This document shows positions 16,972-24,732 of a stretch of 27,521 nt of DNA, in pieces. This DNA comes from Verrucomicrobiia bacterium (GTDB lineage Bacteria; Verrucomicrobiota; Verrucomicrobiae; Limisphaerales; JAKPVM01). The stretch lies in the NCBI GenBank assembly GCA_026417275.1, contig JAOADO010000016.1, positions 1-27,521 of the forward strand, in the 5' to 3' direction. The translations under genes were made by a program, and so were the position numbers. The notes below the pieces were generated by a model. It was not told the origin of the DNA. It was given only the letters and a program-made list of their open reading frames with translations, and searched no databases. The number at the start of each line of letters is the position of its first letter. The first letter of the stretch is position 1.

Positions 16972-18432
16972 ATGGGCAGGTTTGCAGAGTTGGACAAAAA
17001 ATATATCTGGCATCCTTTTACCCAGATGAAAGAGTGGCTCGAAAGCGAACCAATCGTTATCGCCAAGGGTAAAGGATGTTATTTATTTGATGACAAAGGG
17101 AAAAAATACATTGACGCAAACGCATCAATATGGACTAACCTGCACGGACATAATAATGGTACCATAAACCGAGCAATTTCTCGTCAACTTAAAAAGATTG
17201 CGCACTCTTCGGCATTAGGATTGGCGAACGAACCAGCATCAATCCTGGCAGAGATTTTGCTCGAAAACGCTAATTCGCACGAACTTGAGGAAAAAATTAT
17301 CCAGAGCGGCGATAAACAACCGCAATTGGAAAAAGTTTTTTATAGCGACAACGGGTCGACAGCGATGGAAGTGGCGTTGAAACTCGCGTTTGAATTCGCA
17401 AGAAGGACTGGACTCGGTAAAAATCCCCGCTTTATATCAATATCGAGCGCTTATCACGGAGACACAATAGGAGCTGTAAGTCTTGGGCACATTGACCTTT
17501 TCCATAAGACATGGGCGCCCTTGCTCTTTCAAACGGACTTTGCGATGTCGCCATATTGTTATCGTTGTCGTTACAACAAGTCCAAGCCTGAACGAGAAGA
17601 TGCGCGGAAATACAGGAAATGTAATAATGAATGCGTTACAGAGATTGAGAAAAAATTCGAGCAAGCGAAGAAACAGGGTAAACCATACACCGGATTTGTG
17701 TTTGAACCACTGATGCAGGGGGCGGCAGGGATGATTGCCCACCCCTCAGGCTGGTTAAATTCTGTGGGCAAAATTGCGCGGCAACACGGAGCCCTGTTAA
17801 TCGCGGATGAAGTAATGACCGGCTTTGGACGGACTGGCGTTGTAAAAAGCAATGTTGACGAAAAGATGTTTTATCCTGGATTATTTGCTTGTCACAAAGA
17901 AGGAATCCAACCGGATTTGATGGCACTTGCAAAAGGCTTGACCGGGGGGTATCTCCCAATGGCGGCAACTCTAACAACGAAGGCGATTTTTAATGCATTT
18001 CTTGGGGACTATTCAGAATTTAAAACCTTCTTTCACGGGCACAGTTACACCGGAAATCAGTTATGCTCTGCGGCATCAATAGCAAGCATGAGGTTGCTGT
18101 TAAATAAAAAGTCAATTTCTGAAAGACTTAGGCTTGAAAAAACGCTCCAGAAAGGTCTTAATACTCTCTGGGAATTGGAAAATATTGGCGATATCAGGCA
18201 GATTGGATTGGTGGCAGGAGTGGAATTGGTGAGAAACTGGCGGACGCGCGAACAATTTGATTTGCGAGAACGCGCGGGAATTAGAGTGTGTCAAGCAATG
18301 GCAAAACGAGGTGTCTTGACCCGCCCGGTAGGCAATGTCGTGGTAATAATGCCGCCGTATTGCGCAACCGAAAAAGAAATTGGAAAAATTATATTATCGT
18401 TAAGAGAATCAATAGAAGAATTTTTTAAATAA
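16972..18432 (+). CDS. bioA: Adenosylmethionine-8-amino-7-oxononanoate aminotransferase BioA
   Basis: This 486-residue class-III PLP aminotransferase makes 7,8-diaminopelargonate in biotin synthesis, using S-adenosylmethionine as amino donor. The N-terminus KKYIWHPFTQMKEW is a BioA hallmark. Also visible are DNGSTAMEVALK (126-137), AYHGDTIGA (160-168), IADEVMTGFGRTG (277-289, with Asp279 contacting PLP) and ALAKGLTGGYLPMA, with Lys321 as the Schiff-base lysine. It is somewhat longer than E. coli BioA (429), partly because of a four-cysteine segment at 196-221 (CYRC ... CNNEC). No other biotin gene is in the window. A small unknown gene starts 2 bases after its stop. Confidence 0.93.
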   Translation: MGRFAELDKKYIWHPFTQMKEWLESEPIVIAKGKGCYLFDDKGKKYIDANASIWTNLHGHNNGTINRAISRQLKKIAHSSALGLANEPASILAEILLENANSHELEEKIIQSGDKQPQLEKVFYSDNGSTAMEVALKLAFEFARRTGLGKNPRFISISSAYHGDTIGAVSLGHIDLFHKTWAPLLFQTDFAMSPYCYRCRYNKSKPEREDARKYRKCNNECVTEIEKKFEQAKKQGKPYTGFVFEPLMQGAAGMIAHPSGWLNSVGKIARQHGALLIADEVMTGFGRTGVVKSNVDEKMFYPGLFACHKEGIQPDLMALAKGLTGGYLPMAATLTTKAIFNAFLGDYSEFKTFFHGHSYTGNQLCSAASIASMRLLLNKKSISERLRLEKTLQKGLNTLWELENIGDIRQIGLVAGVELVRNWRTREQFDLRERAGIRVCQAMAKRGVLTRPVGNVVVIMPPYCATEKEIGKIILSLRESIEEFFK

Positions 18433-18434
18433 AA

Positions 18435-18851
18435 ATGGCAAAACCCAAAAAACATTTTGGCAAGCAGTCACACGGACGCTTTCATGAGCAAAAGGCTTAT
18501 AAAGAGCATAAGAAACCAGAGAAAAAACAGAAACTTTTAGGCGAAGACTGGAATCAGGAAAAATGGAGGAATAAGTGCGCGTGGTGTTCATCTGAAATCA
18601 TTGACACCTCAGCGGCATTTATTATTCCTGTTTCTTTGCACGAGGAAGCGTTCCGTGAATTTTCGCGTAATTCAATACAGCCACTTTATTTAACGTCCAT
18701 TGGCAAAGTCGTGCCAATGATTGTCCCGGGTGAAGACTCACCGATTAAAGAAAAAGGCAAAGATGCGTATTTTCAGGCTTGTTGCGAAAAATGCGCCATG
18801 AGTTTGAAAGAAGAACTTCAGAAATCAATTAAAATAGTCACCGAACCGTAA
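18435..18851 (+). CDS. Small basic hypothetical protein with two Cys pairs
   Basis: I do not recognise this 138-residue protein. It begins 2 bases after bioA ends, so it is almost certainly in the same transcript. The first 35 residues are very rich in Lys and His (KPKKHFGKQSHG, KEHKKPEKKQK), suited to nucleic-acid or ribosome contact. A CAWC pair (Cys48, Cys51) and a CCEKC group (Cys116, Cys117, Cys120) could form one zinc site on a compact fold between them. There is no signal peptide or membrane segment. The link with biotin synthesis is positional only. Confidence 0.75.
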   Translation: MAKPKKHFGKQSHGRFHEQKAYKEHKKPEKKQKLLGEDWNQEKWRNKCAWCSSEIIDTSAAFIIPVSLHEEAFREFSRNSIQPLYLTSIGKVVPMIVPGEDSPIKEKGKDAYFQACCEKCAMSLKEELQKSIKIVTEP

Positions 18852-18883
18852 GGACTGTAAAATCACCGTATCTTCAAAGAGTA

Positions 18884-19252
18884 TTAAACCTCCTCCGGGT
18901 GCAATCCAACTCCAACGATACTGCATGCCTGTATGACATTAAGCCCAAGGCGTTCGGCTTCAGCAAGTATTTCGGGCGACTCGGTTCCCGGATTCAACCA
19001 GAGTTCATCGCATCCTCTTCGAGATATGTCAGGCAGAAGCCTCAATGCAACTTGCGGCGGAACGTAAACGCTTACCATGTCGGGGCGCGCAGGAACATCG
19101 AGAATCGATTTATAAACTTTGAGCCCCAGTATTTCTTCTTCTCTTGGATTCACAGGGTAAACCGTGTAGCCGCGCTTTAGGAAAGCCCTGACAGCTTTGT
19201 TCCCGTATTTTGACGGATTGGACGAAGCCCCGATTACAGCAACAGTTTTCAT
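18884..19252 (-). CDS. CoA-binding (YccU-type) domain protein
   Basis: This 122-residue protein consists of a single Rossmann-like CoA_binding_2 domain. The N-terminal VAVIGASSNPSKYGNKAV is the nucleotide/CoA-binding loop, and YPVNPREEEILGLKVY and LWLNPGTES are typical of the family. CoA binding is the family assignment; the physiological role is not known. It is convergent with the bioA unit (32-base gap, no clear terminator) and divergent from ribH, with which it shares a 110-base promoter region. No Shine-Dalgarno sequence precedes the ATG. Confidence 0.88.
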   Translation of the reverse strand: MKTVAVIGASSNPSKYGNKAVRAFLKRGYTVYPVNPREEEILGLKVYKSILDVPARPDMVSVYVPPQVALRLLPDISRRGCDELWLNPGTESPEILAEAERLGLNVIQACSIVGVGLHPEEV

Positions 19253-19362
19253 AATATTATTTATTAATTTAATTTATATTCTACCATGATTGTCGGTTAA
19301 TTCAAATTTCGTATAAATTAATTAATTGGAAAAATGACTGAAAATCCGCTAAATAAATAGCC

Positions 19363-19839
19363 ATGCTTAAGAAAGTAGTATCCAGAGAAAGAAAATTTAT
19401 CGGCGGAAATTTTGCGATTGTCGCCTCCAATTATAACAAACGTTTTGTGGATTCCATGGTGAATGCGGCAAAGCGAAGGCTTGAAAAAGCCGGGGCAAAT
19501 TCTGTGAACATTTTCCGCGTTCCCGGCGCTTATGAAATACCCGTTCTTGTCGCCAACCTACTGGTAAATTCTTCAAAAAAATATGCGGCAATTATCTGCC
19601 TTGGCGTTGTCATCAGGGGAGAAACAGCACACGCAGATTTGATTGGAACCGCGGTAACAAACGCGTTAACAAGAATGCAAATCGAATATCTGACCCCGAT
19701 AATTCATGAGATTTTGTTGCTGAATAACATCGAACAGGCGGAAAAAAGATGTCTTGACCCGAAACACAATCGCGGACTTGAAGCCGCTGAAACAGCCATT
19801 GAAATGGCGAATGTGATTAAGTCTATTTCGTCTGAATAA
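19363..19839 (+). CDS. ribH: 6,7-dimethyl-8-ribityllumazine synthase RibH
   Basis: This 158-residue protein has the family length. It condenses 5-amino-6-ribitylaminouracil with dihydroxybutanone phosphate in riboflavin synthesis and normally forms large oligomers. Visible motifs are FAIVASNYN (17-25), VPGAYEIP (53-60) and GVVIRGETAHADLI (81-94) with His90 as the expected catalytic histidine. The usual PV.FGVLT strand is replaced by TPIIHEILLLNNIEQA, a variant ending with EAAETAIEMANV. It stands alone, without nusB or other rib genes nearby. The leader is too short for an FMN riboswitch and shows none. Confidence 0.93.
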   Translation: MLKKVVSRERKFIGGNFAIVASNYNKRFVDSMVNAAKRRLEKAGANSVNIFRVPGAYEIPVLVANLLVNSSKKYAAIICLGVVIRGETAHADLIGTAVTNALTRMQIEYLTPIIHEILLLNNIEQAEKRCLDPKHNRGLEAAETAIEMANVIKSISSE

Positions 19840-20070
19840 GCGTTGGCTCTCATCATGACGCAAATGGCGCAAATAATCATAATGAAACATATATGGGTGG
19901 AGAGGACTCCAGCGCGACCATCCTTGTGGGCTGGTTTTACTATCGCAAAGTCAAGATCCAAAACCTGCAGAATGGTGTCCCTTTCGTTTATGAATTTAGA
20001 CCACTTTGAAACGCTAAAATTTTAACTGTTAATTGATATACAGATTACTTTTAGGATAGTATTTATAACA
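19840..20070. other. ribH-wzm intergenic region
   Basis: These 231 bases contain no gene. Around 19893-19935 a GC-richer block (gggtggagaggactccag and following) stands out from AT-rich flanks and resembles the other repeat-like blocks of the window. The last 40 bases hold the candidate promoter of the export operon. Confidence 0.4.
20033..20062 (+). promoter_or_regulatory. Candidate promoter of the polysaccharide export operon
   Basis: TTGATA (20033-20038) and TAGTAT (20057-20062) are separated by 18 bases. The start of transcription would then fall at about 20069-20070, next to the wzm ATG at 20071, implying a leaderless or nearly leaderless mRNA. This agrees with the missing Shine-Dalgarno site but remains a pattern match. 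Confidence 0.35.
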
Positions 20071-20898
20071 ATGGCAGATTACGAACGAATAATAAGACCC
20101 CGCAAAGGAATAATGGCAATTGATTTTGCGGAACTATGGAGATACCGCGAACTTTTTCTGTTTCTCACATGGCGCGACATTCTTGTGCGGTACAAGCAGA
20201 CGTACATTGGAGTTGCGTGGGCGGCTCTGCAACCGCTTTTGATGATGATTATTTTTACCGCCATCTTTTCGTTTGTGGGAAAATTTCCAAGTCACGGCAC
20301 GCCGTATCCCATCCTCGTGTTTGCCGCTCTGTTGCCATGGCAATTTTTTTCAAACGCAATGACAGAGAGCAGTCAATCACTTGTGGCATCGGAACGTATG
20401 ATAACAAAGGTTTACTTCCCAAGGCTGATAATTCCAGCAAGCGCGGTTATGTCCGGCATTATTGACCTTGTTATATCCGCATTGATTCTAATTGCTCTGA
20501 TGTGGGGATTCGATGTCCCATTCACCACCAGATTATTCATGCTACCGTTTTTCTTTATTGTCGCATTCCTTGCGGCATTTTCTGTTGGGCTGTGGTTCAG
20601 CGCTCTAAACGTGCGTTATCGAGATGTCAAATACATTGTGCCATTTATTGTAAGAATGGGAATGTATGTGAGCCCGGTAGGATTTATTTCGGAAGTTATT
20701 CCAGAAAAATACAGGTTTTACTACAATCTAAATCCCATGGTTGGCGTGATTGATGGATTCAGATGGTGCATTCTTGGTTCAAGATTTGAACCTTACTGGG
20801 AAGGTTTTCTTGTTAGTGTTGTGGTTATTCTAATCTTGCTCGTAACCGGCGCCATTTATTTCAGAAGCATGGAAAGGACTTTTGCAGACATCATTTGA
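20071..20898 (+). CDS. wzm: Wzm-type ABC-2 polysaccharide exporter permease
   Basis: This 275-residue inner-membrane protein has about six transmembrane helices (roughly 50-70, 78-97, 120-145, 153-178, 188-207, 243-265). The N-terminal ELWRYRELFLFLTWRDILVRYKQT and LNPMVGVIDGFRW (219-231) are hallmarks of Wzm/TagG/KpsM-like permeases that move finished or lipid-linked glycan across the inner membrane. Its partner ATPase follows after 16 bases. A second in-frame ATG (Met15) is possible as start; the first is taken because it follows the candidate promoter. Confidence 0.93.
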   Translation: MADYERIIRPRKGIMAIDFAELWRYRELFLFLTWRDILVRYKQTYIGVAWAALQPLLMMIIFTAIFSFVGKFPSHGTPYPILVFAALLPWQFFSNAMTESSQSLVASERMITKVYFPRLIIPASAVMSGIIDLVISALILIALMWGFDVPFTTRLFMLPFFFIVAFLAAFSVGLWFSALNVRYRDVKYIVPFIVRMGMYVSPVGFISEVIPEKYRFYYNLNPMVGVIDGFRWCILGSRFEPYWEGFLVSVVVILILLVTGAIYFRSMERTFADII

Positions 20899-20914
20899 CC
20901 TGCTATTTGTTTGT

Positions 20915-22162
20915 ATGAGCGAACCAATAATATCAGCGCGTGGACTCGGGAAAAGATATCGACTCGGGCAAACGCTTGCGCACGATACCCTGCGGGATCA
21001 CATTACTGCTATTGTAAAATCGGCTGGAAAGATTTTCTCACGAGACGCGGGAAAACAATCTACCACAGACGAATACATCTGGGCGTTAAAGGACATCTCT
21101 TTTGATATCGAAGCGGGAGAAGTCGTCGGAATAATAGGCAGAAATGGCGCCGGCAAATCTACTTTGCTGAAAATCTTAAGTCAGATTACCGAACCAACGG
21201 AGGGAGAAGCGCGAGTTTGTGGTAGGTTAGCAAGTCTGCTCGAGGTTGGAACAGGATTCCATCAGGAACTTACTGGACGCGAAAATATTTTTCTGAACGG
21301 CGCGATTCTCGGGATGAGCAAGGCAGAGATCAAGAAGAAGTTTGACGAGATTGTTGCCTTTGCAGAGGTAGAAAAATTCATCGATACGCCGGTCAAGCGG
21401 TACTCTTCGGGCATGTATGTGCGGCTTGCGTTTGCCGTGGCGGCGCATCTTGAACCGGAAATATTAATTGTTGACGAAGTGCTGGCTGTCGGCGATGCGG
21501 CATTTCAGAACAAATGTTTAGGAAAAATGCAGGAGGTCTCGCGCGGCAAAGGAAGGACAATTCTGTTCGTCAGCCATAACATGTCCGCAATCCAGATGCT
21601 GTGCGGCAAGGTCATCTACCTTTCACAAGGTCGAATAAAAGGAATCGGAACCGTAGATGAACAGGTTACAGCTTATTTAAAAGACCTTAAAGGCGACAGC
21701 GAAGGCGGCGAGGCAATGAATTACCCTCTTGGCAACCAGTTCAATCTTACGACATTTAAGTTCTCTCCAAACCCCGTTGCCAGCGGTAACGACCTTGAAT
21801 TCAAAATAAAAATTTTGCCTGAATCTGAAACCACGATTTTCGACATGCAAATTTTGATTTATTCCGTTTATGGAGTTCGGGTTGGAATTGTTGATTTGCG
21901 GTTGTCAAATGGCAAACCGTATCAAGTTCACAAAAACAAACCTCTGGAAATTACTGGAAAAATAAAATCACTTCCGCTCGTCGAAGGAGATTATCGCATT
22001 GGACTTTATATTTATTGCAAGGAATTCTATCGCGATTTTCATGACATTTCAGCATTCAGCGTGTCGGCAAAAAAGGGCAAAACAGGGAATATTCCCACCA
22101 AACCAATTTACCGTGGAATAGTAGAATTCGACAGTGAATTTAAAACCAACGTAAATGAGTAG
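20915..22162 (+). CDS. wzt: Wzt-type ABC ATPase with C-terminal glycan-recognition domain
   Basis: This 415-residue protein starts at the ATG of 20915; a TTG eleven codons upstream would overlap wzm and is not favoured. The N-terminal half is an ABC ATPase: Walker A GRNGAGKST (75-83), signature YSSGM (163-167), Walker B ILIVDEVLAVGD (183-194), with the family motif LLEVGTGFHQELTGRENIFLNG. Residues about 275-405 form the Wzt C-terminal beta-sandwich, which in O-antigen exporters such as E. coli O9a recognises the chain-terminated polysaccharide. This suggests export of a capped polymer with substrate selectivity. It acts on the cytoplasmic face with Wzm. The last 8 bases overlap the next gene. 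Confidence 0.94.
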   Translation: MSEPIISARGLGKRYRLGQTLAHDTLRDHITAIVKSAGKIFSRDAGKQSTTDEYIWALKDISFDIEAGEVVGIIGRNGAGKSTLLKILSQITEPTEGEARVCGRLASLLEVGTGFHQELTGRENIFLNGAILGMSKAEIKKKFDEIVAFAEVEKFIDTPVKRYSSGMYVRLAFAVAAHLEPEILIVDEVLAVGDAAFQNKCLGKMQEVSRGKGRTILFVSHNMSAIQMLCGKVIYLSQGRIKGIGTVDEQVTAYLKDLKGDSEGGEAMNYPLGNQFNLTTFKFSPNPVASGNDLEFKIKILPESETTIFDMQILIYSVYGVRVGIVDLRLSNGKPYQVHKNKPLEITGKIKSLPLVEGDYRIGLYIYCKEFYRDFHDISAFSVSAKKGKTGNIPTKPIYRGIVEFDSEFKTNVNE

Positions 22163-23393
22163 AGACAGGTTAAAAATACTCTGGTTGAAAACCGGCGCGT
22201 TGCATCCGCTCGACACCGGCGGCAAACTGCGGACTTACAACATGTTGCGTCAGCTTAACACTCGCCACGAAGTATGTTTTCTTGCATTTCTCCCCCCAGG
22301 AATCGCAAAAAACTCCATAAAACAAGCCAGCGAGTATTCATCTGAACAACTCTGGATTGAAATGCAAGAAACACCGAAGGGATCTCTTAAATTTTGCTTT
22401 GAACTTTTTCTAAATCTTTTTTCTGATTTACCATATGTGATTGAAAAATACAAATCGGCAAAGATGTCCGCAAAAATAGCGGAAGTTGAGGAAACCTTTG
22501 ATATTACGATCTGCGATTTTCTCACCCCGGCAGTGAACTGGTTGTCCGCCACAAAAAGACCGACCAAATCCCTGCTTTTCCAGCACAACGTGGAGGCGTT
22601 AATCTGGAAAAGACTGGCAGAAACTGCAGGAAATCCGATTAAAAAATGGTATTTTACACTTCAGTGGAAAAGACTAAAAGATTTTGAGCAGATGGCGGCG
22701 GCGCACTTCGGCGGCGTTGTATGTGTGTCCGATGAAGACTGTCGTTTGATGCACAAAGACTATGGACTGACCAACATCCTGGGAAGTGTTCCAACGGGCG
22801 TTGACGTTGACTATTTTAAACCTATTAAAAGGGCGCCAGAAGATGGTCTAATTGTGTTTGTAGGTTCAATGGACTGGATGCCAAATATTGACGCCGTTCA
22901 TTATTTTGTGAACGAGATTTACCCGAAAATAAAAAAGACGAGACCAGGAACTCGATTTGCCATAGTTGGCAGAAAACCGATGGAATCTGTGCGAGCGCTG
23001 GCTCGAAAAGATAATTCAATTATTGTTACCGGAACTGTAGACGACGTCAGACCATGGCTGGACAAGGCAACAGCAATGGTCGTTCCACTACGCGCCGGCG
23101 GAGGAACACGAATAAAAATTTACGAAGCAATGGCGCAGGGAACACCAGTAGTTTCAACATCAATTGGCGCAGAAGGATTGGCGATTAAGGACAATGAAAA
23201 CATTTTAATTGCCGATTCTGTCGAAGAATTCGCACAGGATGTTTTAACACTGCTCGAAGACCGCACACTTGGTGAAAAAATTTCTAAAAATGCACGCGAA
23301 CTGGTGGAAAAAAACTTCAGCTGGCAGAAGGTCGCGACTATATTTGAAAATTATTGTTACCAAATTGTTGAGCAGAAACCGAATAACCGATGA
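22155..23393 (+). CDS. GT4-type glycosyltransferase (PEP-CTERM/EpsH-associated type likely)
   Basis: This 412-residue GT-B fold glycosyltransferase has an N-terminal acceptor domain (KILWLKTGALHPLDTGGKLRTYNML at 7-31) and a C-terminal nucleotide-sugar domain (VFVGSMDWMPNIDAVHYF at 234-251 and PLRAGGGTRIKIYEAMAQGTPVV at 311-333, Glu324 being the conserved second Glu of the E-x7-E motif). The first Glu of that motif is a Gly, as in sugar transferases linked to PEP-CTERM/exosortase loci. It overlaps wzt by 8 bases, indicating translational coupling. It probably adds one sugar to the exported polymer; donor and acceptor cannot be read from sequence. Confidence 0.88.
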   Translation: MSRDRLKILWLKTGALHPLDTGGKLRTYNMLRQLNTRHEVCFLAFLPPGIAKNSIKQASEYSSEQLWIEMQETPKGSLKFCFELFLNLFSDLPYVIEKYKSAKMSAKIAEVEETFDITICDFLTPAVNWLSATKRPTKSLLFQHNVEALIWKRLAETAGNPIKKWYFTLQWKRLKDFEQMAAAHFGGVVCVSDEDCRLMHKDYGLTNILGSVPTGVDVDYFKPIKRAPEDGLIVFVGSMDWMPNIDAVHYFVNEIYPKIKKTRPGTRFAIVGRKPMESVRALARKDNSIIVTGTVDDVRPWLDKATAMVVPLRAGGGTRIKIYEAMAQGTPVVSTSIGAEGLAIKDNENILIADSVEEFAQDVLTLLEDRTLGEKISKNARELVEKNFSWQKVATIFENYCYQIVEQKPNNR

Positions 23394-23402
23394 AAAGATA
23401 AA

Positions 23403-24719
23403 ATGAGAATCAGCGTTTTTGGGCTCGGATATGTTGGAACTGTTGTACTGGGGAGTTTCGCTCTGGACGGGCATCATCTAATTGGGGTGGATGTTGAACC
23501 CGCAAAGATAAATCTTGTCAATTCAGGCAAGTCGCCAATTGTTGAACATGGACTTGAAGAGTTAATCTCCGAAGGTGTCAAACTCGGTAGAATTACTGCC
23601 ACCGATGACCACCACAGCGCAGTGCTAACTACTGATGTTTCAATGATCTGTGTCGGGACGCCAACAAAATACACCGGAGAAGTGGATTTTTCATATTTGT
23701 TGCGCGTTGCAGAAAACATCGGCAAAGCTTTAAAAGACAAAAATGAGTATCATCTTGTAGTAATTCGTTCCACGATACTGCCAGGCACATGCGAAGAAAA
23801 AATAATCCCGATTTTAGAAAAATATTCGCTAAAAAAATGCGGCACGCATTTTGGCGTTGCGACAAATCCCGAATTTCTAAGGGAGGGGAGCGCTGTCAAA
23901 GACTTCTTTAATCCCCCAATGACAATTATTGGCGTTGAATCTGAGCGTGACTATGCAATTCTCGAGGCGTTATACCAGAAACTGCCTGCCAAAATTTACC
24001 GTACGTCAATCCGAACAGCGGAAATGCTTAAATTCGCTTGCAACGCTTTCCACGCACTAAAAATAACTTTTACAAACGAAATGGGTGCAATCTGTAAACA
24101 ATATGGAATTGACGCTGGCGAGTTGATGGAACTCTTTTGCAAAGATGAAAAACTCAATATTTCGCCCGCCTACCTTAAACCCGGATTTGCCTTTGGCGGC
24201 TCGTGTTTGCCGAAGGACTTGCGGGCTCTCGTTCGAGCCGCACAGAATAAAGACGTAGAAGTTCCCCTGCTCCGCTCAATTTCTGTGAGCAACGAGTTGC
24301 AGATCAAAAATGCGTTCAACCTGATTAATAGTAAGGAAGTCTCAAAGATTGGTGTCCTCGGCTTCGCGTTCAAGGACGGTACAGACGACCTACGTGAATC
24401 TCCAGTTGTTATGTTGATTGAGATGCTGATTGGGCGCGGCTACGAATTAAAACTCTTTGACCGCCATGTATCCCTTTCCAGACTCATGGGGAAAAACCGC
24501 AAGTACATTGAGGAAAAAATACCTCATATTTCGCGACTCATGGTTGAATCTCCACAAGACCTTATACGGAAAAGCCAACTGATAGTAATTGGCAATGAAG
24601 ATGAGGAATTTCATAATATTCTTAACCAACTTTCTCCAGACCAATATGTAATAGATTTACGTCCGGCAGGAAAAAATAAAATTTGCACGCCTGCGAAATA
24701 CGAAAGAATAAACGGATAA
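23403..24719 (+). CDS. algD: Nucleotide-sugar 6-dehydrogenase, AlgD (GDP-mannose dehydrogenase) type
   Basis: This 438-residue protein resembles AlgD of Pseudomonas (436) along its whole length. It starts with an NAD Rossmann fold (MRISVFGLGYVGTVV). Catalytic residues fall at the AlgD numbering: Cys268 in GFAFGGSCLPKD, Lys210 in AEMLKFACN and Lys324 in FAFKDGTDDLRES. Such enzymes oxidise GDP-mannose (or UDP-glucose) twice to the uronic acid. I favour GDP-mannuronate from the AlgD-specific GFAFGGSCLPKD wording, but UDP-glucuronate cannot be excluded. It lies 9 bases after the preceding glycosyltransferase, so the exported polymer probably contains a uronic acid. Confidence 0.88.
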   Translation: MRISVFGLGYVGTVVLGSFALDGHHLIGVDVEPAKINLVNSGKSPIVEHGLEELISEGVKLGRITATDDHHSAVLTTDVSMICVGTPTKYTGEVDFSYLLRVAENIGKALKDKNEYHLVVIRSTILPGTCEEKIIPILEKYSLKKCGTHFGVATNPEFLREGSAVKDFFNPPMTIIGVESERDYAILEALYQKLPAKIYRTSIRTAEMLKFACNAFHALKITFTNEMGAICKQYGIDAGELMELFCKDEKLNISPAYLKPGFAFGGSCLPKDLRALVRAAQNKDVEVPLLRSISVSNELQIKNAFNLINSKEVSKIGVLGFAFKDGTDDLRESPVVMLIEMLIGRGYELKLFDRHVSLSRLMGKNRKYIEEKIPHISRLMVESPQDLIRKSQLIVIGNEDEEFHNILNQLSPDQYVIDLRPAGKNKICTPAKYERING

Positions 24720-24732
24720 TAAACCAATTCCG

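Noticed and set aside
19253..19362. FMN riboswitch before ribH
   Set aside because: The gap to the divergent gene is only 110 AT-rich bases and shows none of the conserved RFN-element strings.
20882..20914. TTG start giving wzt eleven extra residues
   Set aside because: It would overlap wzm; the ATG at 20915 fits the family N-terminus and leaves a normal 16-base gap.
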